Shown here one piece after another: positions 13,500-25,012 of a stretch of DNA of 64,000 bases. The stretch spans positions 36,792 to 100,791 of the forward strand of contig NAOQ01000140.1 of assembly GCA_002751075.1 (NCBI GenBank). Reading direction: 5' to 3'. The number at the start of each line of letters is the position of its first letter. Within the stretch, counting starts at the first letter, position 1. Under the pieces are notes generated by a model. It ran no database searches. It saw only the letters and a program-made list of their open reading frames with translations, and was not told where the DNA came from. Made by a program: the position numbers and the translations under genes. Origin of the DNA: Ichthyophonus hoferi (taxonomy: Eukaryota > Opisthokonta > Ichthyosporea > Ichthyophonida > Ichthyophonidae).

Positions 13500-16400
13500 A
13501 TGGCCAGCACTGTAGAAAACAAAATGGACGGAAAGGGGAAGGCTGTGAGTCCCAACAAGAGACCATTCTCCTTGGGAGATATGGTTGCGTTCCTATGGTT
13601 TTTAATTGATGCGCAGACCCATCTTGTCATGGAATTAGGCTATCTATACTTTGCTTTCCAAGGAGGAGCTAAGAACTTTGATGGACTGGCTGCATGGATT
13701 TGGAAAGAATGTAAGCCCTTTATATTTATATTTATATTTCTGAATTTATTTTATGCTAATGTTGTTTAGTATAATATAATATAAATTGTAATAAGGGGAT
13801 ATCATTCTGTAAATTTTGTTAAATTTTACAGGATATTTGGACAAAAAGTTTGTAATATGATATGAGGGTCTACGTAATATAATATAATATGATTGGGGAT
13901 AAAGGAATATAATACTATAAATTTAACAAATTTACAGTGTATTTGGACAGGAAAGTTATTAATACGATATGATAAAGGTAGTTTATGTTATATTATACCT
14001 GTTGGTTTGAACGATGTTGAAGCCAGTCCGTCACATACTCTACTAGAGGGCCAACTAGTTGAGTCTAGTGTAGCTCTTCCTTTACAGAAAATATTATTAG
14101 AGATTAACCACAGATGGATACATATAGATAATAGCTATTTTATTTACAACACACTCTCTAGTACAAAGTTAAAGCCCTGGCTCAACTCATATCAAAATAT
14201 TGAGTTTTAAAAGGCTTTGACTACTTACTTATTTGATCACAATCAAATGGAACTTGGTAACATCAGTACTTGTTTTATTTTGAATAGATTATAATTGTTA
14301 TTTTAAATTTTATTATATGGGTTTATACCCTCTATAATATACATAGCAAGAACAATATAAAGATATGTTCAAACTAGCATCCAGCATCTTTACAGTACTT
14401 TGATAGTATACTTTTTTGTATCATTTTTATGATACTACATTTGTTTAATTAATACACAGAAATGGCGTGTGCTAAGCTATTTTGGTCGATACGATCGTTA
14501 ATAATCAATGCTATTACTGGTTAATAACTTAGTGCTAAATGGTTTGTAATTCAATCAAACTTTAGAATAGGTTTTACTATAGGTCTATATCACTATATTA
14601 CTAACCCTTTTCACTCTATCTCCAGATGCTTTGGCTGACAAACGCTGGGGGGGAAGGGATACTGGGATTATGTCTATTGAGTTGTTAACTGTAGGGATAG
14701 GAGGTCCTTTGGCTTTAGCTGTAGCATATGCTATCTACTACCGTCGGCCCTGGCGTCATGTTGCTCAGATTATTATCTGCGTTTGCGAATTGTATGGAGG
14801 TAGGTTGAGTATATAATGTATAGTATAATATAGTATAATGCAATACAATATAATATAATAGCGCTGAATATAAGTAAATGCAGTCGAAAAATAGTAGAAA
14901 ATCTATATTATATTATATTATATTATATTATATTACATTATGCTATAATCCGAGTAACATAGATATATAGATCTATGTGTGCGCGCGTTCCCATGTTTGT
15001 GTGCGTATCTATGAGATATAACACATACTCTATTTACTTAATAATGATTCCACAATTCGAATATGACAACCATGGTGTTAAATGGCAATATGGGGTGCTT
15101 AATAGATATAGTAGGCATAAGAAGATTGAAATTTGTATGTAGGACTTGGGAATCGAGCTAACTTGCTAATGAGTCCTTTTCAATGTAATCATTTTTGAAT
15201 CCCTATTGAAGTTAAATAAGAAGAAATGCCTTTTCTTTCTTGTAGTAAGCGAATATAATCACAATGAATATAAGGCATGCATTGTATTGATAAATATCTC
15301 TATCTACCTATCTATATATGTATATATCTACCTTTCTATCGTCCTATCTGCCTATCTACCTGTCTATTTATCTATCTACCTATTTATCTACCTATATATT
15401 TTCCTATCTATCTTCCTATCTATCTTTCTATCTATGTATCTATCTACCCACTTACCTACCTGTCTACCTATCTGTCTCCCTGTCTATCCATATATCCACT
15501 TGTCTTTTTATAAGAGAATGCTTCAAGTAAGTGTATGTCTATTGTTTAAAACAATTATCTGGATTTATTTCTATTCTACCTATTTCTATCGTACAGTCTA
15601 CATAAATAATTGAAATCGAGGGAAGTTTCAGAAAGTGCCCTTTTTTCTGTCCTTCTATGCTTGCTCTAAGTTATTTGTTAAGTAATTTGTATTTTTTCGT
15701 AATTCTTAAATTGGTTTATCTATACTTACATACATATATCACTGTACTATAGATGTCCTAGGACAGTAAAGCTGACAGATCATTTACAGGTGCAATGACA
15801 TTTTTTCCAGAATGGATTGATGGCAGTCCCAATCTTGTTACAGACAGATTTAAGGTGTGTTGTGCTATGTGTTATATTAGAAATAAATGGAGACAGGTTA
15901 AAAATAGGTAGAGATATGTTAGAAATACATAGATAGTGAACTGTCAAAGTGCCGTGAACGCCATGGCCTCAACACTAATTAATTCTTGCGTCTTCACACG
16001 TGCAGTATAAGTGGATATATTTGGCTTTTATGAACGGAGTATGGGTGTGGATTCCTTCTGTTTTGCTCTGGGACTCTTGCAAGAGGTATGTACTTGACCT
16101 GACTTTCCCTGTGGTTTAAAATCAGGGTTAAAATTGAAATTTTAACTAGCCATAGGAGAACTGGCAAGAAACTAAATGTAAACCCTGTGTTTTTTGTAAA
16201 CAGCTTTTGTTTTGTATGAATTTATATATGGATGTGTAATCCTGATTAATATAATATAAAAAAGGAATATTTAATTAATTTAGGTATTTCTTTATATCGT
16301 TATAATCATTTAATATTATTAAGAATTATGTTAGCTGATTGGTTTTTATAATAAAAATACGCCTTAGCCTATCTTTTATCCGTGTATGCCAAGGTTTGGT

Positions 16401-17314
16401 ATTCACTTTTCTTTAAATGAATATAGGTTACAGGGACGCTCCGGTCTCTACTTAATTTCCAACATATAATTTATTTTTCTGTTAATTTGCGGCTATTGAA
16501 ACCCCCAATATGACTGTATTCAATTTTCTGTTTGATAAATCTTCTCTATTTTGACATAAATAAAATACATTATTGCAATTTGATTATACAACTATTGATC
16601 TATCACCTCACTTAAAGACATTATGTTGTGCTAGTAGATTAGGGTAGGATAGGGTAGAGAAATTTGTATTGTATCTATGCACTGATTGCGCTCAAAGTAT
16701 AGAGTATTTGCAGAAATGCCCACAAAGTTGCAGCTCATAGTAATCAATGGTTGATGGGGTAATATAGCCAAGCCAATTAGAACCAATATTGAAAGTGTAC
16801 GGGAATATTAAAATATATACCTATATATATTCTGATATATAATAGACCTCTGCATCATACTATTGAATCATATTTCACTATTATTATTGATCTATGTGAG
16901 CGCCAGTGATAGGATAATACACGTATAAGTGAGATGTGTTGGCATATTTACATGCATACATACTATCCTACATACTATGCTATATAGCCTGTATAGACAG
17001 ATGTGACATAATATTTTAAGGATTCCTGTTGTGTTGTGATATTCTATGATACAATATTGCTGACCGTAGATGTGGGGTGGTATATATAGATTAACAGAGG
17101 CTAGCCACAAAGCGAAGACTGAACTCTCTGATGAGGTATGTATGTATGTATGGTTATGGTTGAGCATGTTGTGGTGTGGTATATATATATATATTAATAT
17201 TAGAGATAGGTTTATACAGTATTGTATTGTATTGTATTGTGCGTCTTATATCTACAGTAGAGGGTTGAGTGGGCTAGGAGCTTTGGGAAGTACAAGAAAA
17301 GCATTGGTAGATAA
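13500..17314 (+). CDS. EBPL: EBPL-type EXPERA protein (emopamil-binding protein-like)
   Basis: Six exons (13500-13710, 14626-14799, 15790-15854, 16006-16085, 17105-17135, 17261-17314) give 204 residues, close to the 206 of human EBPL. Family blocks appear in order: WKEYALADKRW (residues about 68-78), SIELLTV, GPLALAVAYAI, RHVAQIIICVCELYGG, TFFPEWIDGSPNL, FMNGVWVWIPSVLLWDS. The protein is a predicted ER membrane protein with about four helices of the EXPERA fold. EBP itself isomerises delta-8 sterols to delta-7. EBPL is the closer match here and its vertebrate form is not known to be an active isomerase, so catalysis should not be assumed. The last two small exons encode a charged tail and are less sure; the acceptor at 17105 is weak. 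Intron 1 carries a repeat insertion and two decayed tandem segments. Confidence 0.9.
13786..13975 (+). repeat. Two tandem acceptor-like segments in EBPL intron 1
   Basis: The blocks around 13831 and 13937 each read taaatttt/ttaacaaa, then ttacag, then tatttggaca, then a polypurine stretch, about 106 bp apart. Both look like a 3' splice site followed by a few codons. They may be decayed echoes of the start of EBPL exon 2 (Y-L-D-K-K against Y-A-L-A-D-K-R), but the resemblance is short. Confidence 0.4.
13970..14560 (+). mobile_element. Repeat insertion in EBPL intron 1
   Basis: The part around 14380-14560 (catctttacagtactttga, a tatcatttttatgata block, cattgtttaattaat, then a gctattactggttaataa block) matches 45380-45560 on the same strand. 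A related segment near 25290-25330 shares the caatcaaat-aacatcagtactagt part. An open frame at 13893-14210 has no recognised domain. It probably belongs to an old transposable element of unknown class. Confidence 0.4.
15283..15505 (+). repeat. Imperfect CTAT/CTAC microsatellite
   Basis: About 220 bases of interrupted tctatctaccta-type tetranucleotide repeat lie in EBPL intron 2. Three open frames through it are simple-sequence artefacts. Confidence 0.9.
16262..16473 (-). mobile_element. Solo-LTR-like fragment
   Basis: Read on the minus strand the element starts TGTTGGAAATTAAGTAGAGA, has the block gagcgtccctg, and ends near aattaattaaatattcctt. The same ends appear at 41636-42050. A TGTTGG start and no flanking internal region fit a solo LTR. 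It lies in intron 4 of EBPL. It is an old fossil with no coding part. Confidence 0.45.
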
Positions 17315-20300
17315 GATGCAGGAAAGATTGTAGAAAGAAGGAGACTAAGGTGATAAATGTTGTGCTTTTTTAATATATGCACTGTTGTTTGAGCCTATAT
17401 ATATCCAAGCCTGGGTTTAGATGGACTAGTCAATCTAAATGCAAGTCAAGCATGCCATATATATAATCACATCAAACCACAACAACAGCTTGTATCTCTC
17501 CCACCTTATCCCTAAAACTTCCTCTCTGTCATTATCGGACATTTTCAAGACTCTAAGGCACACACACTTGTCTATCATATACTATATGTTATATATATAT
17601 GCTCTAGTTGTTCTTCTGTTTACATTTTTTTCTTTTTCTTTTATTAGTTCTCTCTCTACTTCAGTCATATACTTTACTTTCACTCCTAGAAATCTATTTT
17701 GGAATTATTTTGGGCGCATATAATTTGATCAACTTTTTATTTTGTGATATTATGTTCTTATATGGTTAAATCAACCTTATTATAACACTTCTTATTCGTC
17801 ACAGCCACTACTGTGTACTCTATTATATTACGTAACATAATATTGCACTAATATATATATATTGTATTTTTCTAATTAGTCTTTTTGCAGGGTGGTCTTT
17901 CCAGTATTTGGCATGCTAGCAATCTGGTCATGCTTATCGTTTACTTTATATTAGTCCCATATATTATACTGTTTACGAAGTAACTGTTCCTTTGAATGGC
18001 TACTCTGATTTCTTTCACATTGAAGGTATTAACTCGAGTAGGCAGTATCGATTTTGAACTTTTATTGCAATAAAGAGTTATGCTGTATGATCATTGTTAT
18101 TTTCTTTCAGGGTGCCTACAGTTCTGCTGTATTGTAATATGTGGTAGCTTCAATGACTTTTTCACAGGCTCAAGGTCTCCAATTTGTTTTTAATTCCTAG
18201 ATAAATGTTTTCTTCTAGGTGCTGAAAAGTATCTCAATCTGGTTTATTGGGAACTATCCAGTTCTTTCACTGCTTTAAATTAATTTGTAGAGCTGTCTTC
18301 TTATGGGCATTACTGCATTTACATTTATACATGATTGCAACCAGTGCAAAGACGATATGCTAGGCCATTAACGTATTATATTGGGGTTTATAGTTGTAAT
18401 AGTTGCCGTTCTTAATATGTTTAATGTTGTCAAAAATGAGGGATTTTACTAAACAAATATTGCGTACAAACCATATGAGTGAGTTTCAATTTGTGCCTAT
18501 GCTTGTATGATGGGGAATTTTCCGAGGTTGGCTCAGTAAATAATAAATTCTTATGCAATGCTGTAGTATCTACTATAAATCAACAAGATGAAAAATTAGG
18601 TTACTATATTAAAAACCCAGTCTATTGGTTACCGCAAAGTTGTCAATCAGACCCCTGATTTAATCATATTTTATTAGGATCTTCACTGCATGTTTTAAAC
18701 TTACTTTGTATCACTGTCAATGAATATATGATGTCCTGAATCAAGTTGAATTGAAGAGAGACTTCAAATGTCCATTGATAGTGACCCAGAGTCTATAGCG
18801 AACATAGAAGATCCCGACATATCAACATTCAGCAGGTACACAAAAGGCTAAGCATCTTTTTAGAACTTGTATCGAATTTAAATTTAAGATCTGTTACATC
18901 CAGATTAACCCCAGTTAACAGCTCCCAATTGACTGGAAAGACTGAAAAAATTCACACGTGATATTAAAACCAACCAAGCATAATAGTTGTTGACTAGAGC
19001 AGTAATCATTGGTGTGATAATCTAAATATCCTGTTGAGGCAGCGTGTGTGGTTAGATAAGACACAATCTCTTAATTATCTATTTCTAGTATACTCCAAAA
19101 TCTAATGCATTTAGGCTGAGTTGATGTACAACTCAGCTACTTAGATAAATCCGCGTACCACGTTTATAAGCGAAAACACACGCCCAGAGCCAGTCTGGAA
19201 CCAGCTCATTTAATTTATTACAGTTGTTATTAACTAATAGATGTCCAGTAGGGGTTGTTTATACCGTATAAAGGTTGTACAATATTTAACAACATTTAAC
19301 TAATCTCACCACTTACCAGAGCAATCTATGTGACAATTCGCTATGCTGATAAAGAGTTGGAAAACAAAGAAAAAAAAGTTATGCAAGATGAAGAATTTCA
19401 AAATATAATATCGTATTTATGGACAAATATTTACTAAATACATTTGATATCGGATTCTAATGTCTCCACAAGGAGTATAGGCGTAGTATTGTACATACTA
19501 TGATCCATTGAGACCGTCTGTAGTAGCCTTTAGCTACCGCAACTTGAACTAACAGGACTTGCCAAGGAAAAGGCTACCTGATTTGAATAATCAAAAATTT
19601 CACGGTTGGATGAAAATCATATTACGCACAGGGAATGCATCCCATGAGAATAGCTCTATCAGCTTTTAAGGGTATATCTTATCTAAAAAAATAAAAACAT
19701 ATTACATTGTATCTTATCAACACTCACGTAATCTAAACAGTGGCGAGATTTAAATTATTACATTGCCTTCCAGATCTACTTTTGGATATGGGACTGACTA
19801 ATATTTGAACATGCATTTCAATAATGTATATGTATATGTAAAGAAAGCTATAAGAAAAATAGCAATAATATTAAATTAAAACTGATGCCCAGAATTTACG
19901 TTTGTGATTTCGCTATAATTCAATATTTTTCCACTTTGCTACCATAATATATATACATCGACACAAGATTTTTTGTCTTACACCTACCACAATTAAAAGA
20001 TTGTTTTGGTTACCGCCCAACAGGAAATGTAGGGAGTAAATCTAGCACCACTTACGCCTTTCATTCAATAAGACCAAATATAGATTTGAACCTATAGCGT
20101 TTCACTAACCTGTTTGTTAACATAATTATAATTACACTACAATTAGGTTCCGTCTTACATTTATTTATAGATTTTCACTAGCTATATTATATATAACTAA
20201 CTTGAGTTAAACGATTTTACACTCTCGTTCGTTATATATCACGTTTAACTTTAACTAATGCCGTTGTTTTAAGCAAATAATATCCGAGGCTTAGTTGCGT

Positions 20301-22478
20301 ATCAGAGGAGAGTAAGAGCTATGCAAATAAGTATACAACAAAATACTATCATATTTTATATTATAACTTGACCCTATTATTTTTCTCAAAGTATGCATAT
20401 TTTAAATTACTTAAATTTTATAATGATTTTATATTATTAGAATTAATTAATTAATATTTTGAATTATGTATTGTTACCATCAGAATAGAATAAGCGATCA
20501 TAATTTCATATTATAATTCAATCTTAATATTTTATCTCAAAGTATAACTCAAATTTGAATTATCTAATTATTTTGTATTATTTTATACTTTTTTATATAA
20601 TTTTATTTACTTGATAAATAAGATTTATTTATATGCGGTTACAGTTTAAATTTATCTCTCCAGTCTTCAAATAGATAGAATAAAATCAATATTTTCATGC
20701 CTGAGTACCTGATGCAATCGGTGCTTTTCTCTTATCCGCCTGTACTATTGATGATACTATTGTTTTATACTATTGTATAATTGAATATATATATACATTT
20801 ATACACTTAAGTATGTGAATAAAGTATATATATATATATTATTTTATTATATTATAGTATATTTTATATTATTGTTAAAAGCCGTTTTACGTATGTACAA
20901 ATATATAGTTTTTGTTCCTTTGCTGTCTTTGTAATTTATAGTGATATTATATATATATATTACGTTATTGCTGTACCTCAGGTATTGTGTTTAGTCTACT
21001 CCTTTGTCAGTATTTTGTCGATGTTTCTATACATTTTTTGGGTCTATCATTTTTCACTAACTAAATTGCTGCAGTCTTCCTTTAGTTTTTTCTTTTTTAA
21101 AAAAACTTTCAAAAAACGTCTGATTACAACAGCCGCCGTAGGAGTTATACATATTCCCCTCTCTTTTCCTATCCTATTATATCCTGTTTTATTCTCCCTG
21201 CCCTGCATAGTTTTATTTGTTATTTTTAATCAATACATGGTACTGTGGGCCATTACTACACACTTTGAAAGTTCTACTCTGATTCACAGTACTCTCCCTG
21301 CGTTTAAAGTAAACAGTCGCCTTTATTTATCTACATTTTATTATATCTCTATTCAAAATTTCATGCCCTTGAAAAATACTTGCATATCAAGTAAAACGAA
21401 GCAATAGAATAACACAAAATAACTTTTCACTCACATGCATACCGACATTACCACATCACTTATCGAAAGTAACTATTTATAGCGTGTTTGCTAAACCATT
21501 GCAATTCTATTCTTGTTATAGTGCATGTTTTATCTAAATTTTTGTTAAACTTCACAAGAATTTTTTGTTTTCGCATTGTGTCAAGACCGGCATTTGACTC
21601 TTAGACATTGCTTGCACACACGCGCACATATATATATATATATATAGTGATTCATATAACAATACAAAGACATGCATAAAAAAGACAAATATTAAATCTT
21701 GTATTCATCACACACATATATACACACTCACTAAAATATTAACTACTTACACAATAACTCCAACTACCTTTTTATATATACATTTTTATTGTACTACGTA
21801 AAATAGAATTACCCACTCACTGTCCTTTCTCTCTCTCTCTCTCTCTGTCTATCTATTCTTTTGCATATTTCTCTATTCCCCCATTCTATGCCTCCCTTTC
21901 TCTTTCTCTCTCTCGTTCTCTTTTTCCTTTTTCTTATTTTTTTTAGTAGGCTTTGACTCACCAAATGCTGTAACAGTTTATTGGTGTTATTATGTCCATA
22001 AATATTATGTCATTGAAGAAAGATCTTGCTTATAGTAAGAAGAATAAAATAACGCTGAAATCATTTTAATTCATAATTAGGTAGCTTTAAGGTATATTTT
22101 CCAAATGACTTTGCATCAAATAATTTTTTTGTTACAGGGCATAATAATAATTTAGCTTAATATTAGTATAAAAATTGCTAGAGTATAAACAAATGCACCT
22201 ATATTTCTTAAAAAAATGAGTTCTGTTACCTAATGTAAGCCTTTGTTAATACTATCTACCTTATTCTCTACTGTGTTTTCTGGTGATTTGTATTTTAGTC
22301 TTTATCCCTTACCCTACACTACTATATTACCTACACCGTATATACTACCCTATACTTTACTATACTATACTAATCATTTTTTGCCTAAACAGGACTCTGC
22401 CATTGTGATAGCCTCAACCCGTACTCTTTATTAATACAATACATTTAAGATTATTTTAGAATTATTTTTAAAACCAGC
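17315..22478. other. Long region without a recognisable gene
   Basis: This region is AT-rich, with (TA)n tracts near 20770-20960 and 21630 and pyrimidine tracts near 21830-21940. Open frames at 17439-17723 and 20985-21407 are T-rich and hydrophobic by composition, lack splice partners and match no family I know. A short open segment at 18755-18830 (MSIDSDPESIANIEDPD) ends near a GT but has no partner exon. Confidence 0.5.
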
Positions 22479-24800
22479 ATGGAGGAACTACGTATGCAAA
22501 CGGCCTTAAATCAGTTTATGCACACCACTGGCTGCCCTAAGGATGAAGCTACTAGGTTTCTATCAGCTTCCAACTGGCAGTTAGATGTATGGTTTTTTTC
22601 TTTATTGTTATTATTATTGTTATTATTATTGTTATTATATATCTACTGATATGATATCTTGTGTGTTTTCTTGTTTTGTTCTTTATCTTTGAGATTGTGA
22701 ACACAGCATCATATACATGAGTATGTATTATAGTATAGTATAGTATAATATGATTGTTATTGTGTCTTTATGTGGATGGTGTTCACGCTCAATTATAAAA
22801 ATTGAATGTATATCTATAATATGAGTCATCTACTCTATGCACGTATAAAATAATCTGTTAATGTTACTACCTGGTATACCTATATCCTGTCTTGCCTAGC
22901 CATTAATCAGTTACATAATTGATTGGGAGTAATAGAAAGAGAAAGAGATGGAGAAATAGCAAGTATAAACATACATAACTACACATACATATATACCTAT
23001 TAATTAATGGACCTATGGCTTATATATATCAATATACCTGTATGATGTGATGTTTTTTTTTGCGTAGGGTTTCAAACGCGTTCTGTTTTCTTGTTATTAT
23101 TAAAACTATTGTAAATTATGCAACGATAAAATAAATAACTATATTATATACATATACACTCATTCGACTATCACTATATTACACTACTCTACTATCATAC
23201 TATACTACTATCACACTAGCCTACTATCACCCTATACTTATCTCACTGATTGATGTTAAACATCATTTTATACTGCTACTGTATATATATATATATATGT
23301 AATTATAGAGAATGTTTTGACTGTATGATATGGTGTATTAGGCGGCAATATGCAATTATAATAATAATAAACTATTTAGCCAGAGATAAAGAGGTGGGTA
23401 GATAGGTAACTATAGTTGTGTATATATTATGTCGCTTCATCATTATTTTTTATTATTTCTACTGTTGTAGTCGACTATTATAAAGTTAGTGTTTAGGTTT
23501 TATTTTCACCTTCCCTGTTTCCTTACACCTTTTAAGGTTTGTGCTACCGTATTATACTAGATAATGCTCACTATTGCAATATTTGGTTTGTTAAGTATAC
23601 CTGAATGCATGCATATATAAATGCCCATGTGAGTAGATATATATATAATCCCATCTATAGGTATATACCATGGCATAATATTGTATCAAACTATACTATA
23701 TTAGATTACAGGAGGCAGGCAGGTATGTATATATAAGAGGTTAGAGATATAGATCATAAATTATCATAACCATTCTTTGTATATCTATATAATTTTGTCT
23801 CAGTCACAATTTTTCTTTAAAGCTGACCTCTAGCCTTGAGCGTACAGGGGATTACAACAACAGTATGTTATATTATATTATTATAGGGTAGATATACTGG
23901 GCCTATAGCTTTATATTATTTTCAATGCTTTGAATAATCTACTGCAACACATCTATAACTATATCTATAACTATATCTATATCTCCTTGCAGATAGCAGT
24001 GAGTATGTTTTTTGGCCAACATGTTTCAGAGTCCACGTCATTAAGGCACCAGATTCCTGTAGGCCTCCCTCCTCCTCTCCTTCTTTCTCTCTCTCTCTTT
24101 CTCTATTTATTTTACTTTATATATTTTTTTATTTTCTCGAGTGCCTCCTTTTTGTTTTTTTATGTTATTTCAATGTATTCTTCATATCACCTTATTTCTT
24201 TTTCTGTTCTCTTCCCTTTACCTCGCCCTCTCCCTTTACATCTATGAGTTTACCAGGGTAACCAGCAGTAGTGGTATGGGGTATATGTATGTTCTGTTGA
24301 GATACAAATAATTACATAGTGGATATTAACGATGTTGGCGGTTATTTTGCATTAATAGTAAAGTTGCTATGGAATTATTGGTTTGTGTAAGTGAACGTCT
24401 AATTAATCTAGCAATAATTCTATTGGTTCTTAAGGAATTTAGTGTCTTTATTTTATTTATATATCTCTTAAGAACCATTTCCTCATCATTGAGGGTTTTC
24501 ATCAGCACTCCTCTGATTGATTGCTAATTAATTACAAGTGTTGTTAGGTCTGGCGACGACCTCTTGTGATTTGAATGATAATAGCGAGATTAATTTATTG
24601 GCCAAGGTCATAGTTGATCAAATATAATTTTGATCCAAGCGTTGATGTAATTGGATCAACAGCTAACCTATGATCCTTGTATCCAATCAATACGTATATA
24701 GGCGTTTACCCCAGCCAATACACCTGCCTCTCCTTCTGGATTCCAGGATGCCATGGCTGGCTTTCAGAACATGCGCGTGACCAATAAGGGATCTAAGTAA
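22479..24800 (+). CDS. UBA-like domain protein of the UBALD type (90 aa)
   Basis: Three phase-0 exons (22479-22586, 23993-24058, 24702-24800) give 90 residues. Residues 1-46 align with the UBA-like domain of animal UBALD1/UBALD2: MEELRMQ, NQFMHTTGCPKDEATRFL, SNWQLD then IAVSMFFG, matching the family's MDEL, NQF, AGC, AxxLL, HWQFETALSxFF pattern. Exon 3 carries the second family block, FTPANTPASPSGFQDAM, matching TPSNTPATPPNFPDAL. The Pro/His-rich middle and tail of animal UBALD are absent, so this is a minimal version. UBA-like folds usually bind ubiquitin or ubiquitin-like partners, but the role of UBALD is poorly known. Two AATAAA signals lie about 200 bases downstream. Intron 2 contains an antisense retroelement fragment. 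Confidence 0.82.
24310..24690 (-). mobile_element. Decayed Copia-associated repeat (family A) in UBALD intron 2
   Basis: On the minus strand this matches 51270-51600 block by block: gatccaattacatcaac, ttgatcaactatgacc, ggccaataaattaatctcg, then a coding-like part with DEE and NKIKTL. It is inserted antisense in the last intron, ending just before the exon 3 acceptor. It is a fragment and looks broken and old. Confidence 0.55.
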
Positions 24801-24994
24801 TTTATAATGAAGGTATGTATGGTGATAATTATATTAGTGGCAATATATATATACCATTGCTGTATGTCAGGATGGCTGTGAATGGTTGTATCTATGGTTT
24901 GGACATATTACAGTATGCTTTTCTAGTTGAGAATGTGGAATCTACGAGATATTATTATTATTATTATTATTTGTGTAGATGTATTGAGTGATGT

Positions 24995-25012
24995 AATAAA
25001 GTTTGTAATAAA
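24995..25012 (+). terminator. Polyadenylation signals of the UBALD-like gene
   Basis: AATAAA occurs at 24995-25000 and again at 25007-25012, about 200 bases past the stop codon, followed by a GT/T-rich stretch. This is the expected arrangement for 3' end formation. Confidence 0.5.

Noticed and set aside
18755-18840. Short acidic frame (MSIDSDPESIANIEDPD) ending near a GT
   Set aside because: No partner exon or family match was found, and the donor GTACAC is weak.
20985-21407. Hydrophobic 140-codon frame
   Set aside because: T-rich composition explains it; it has no ATG start, splice partner or family match.
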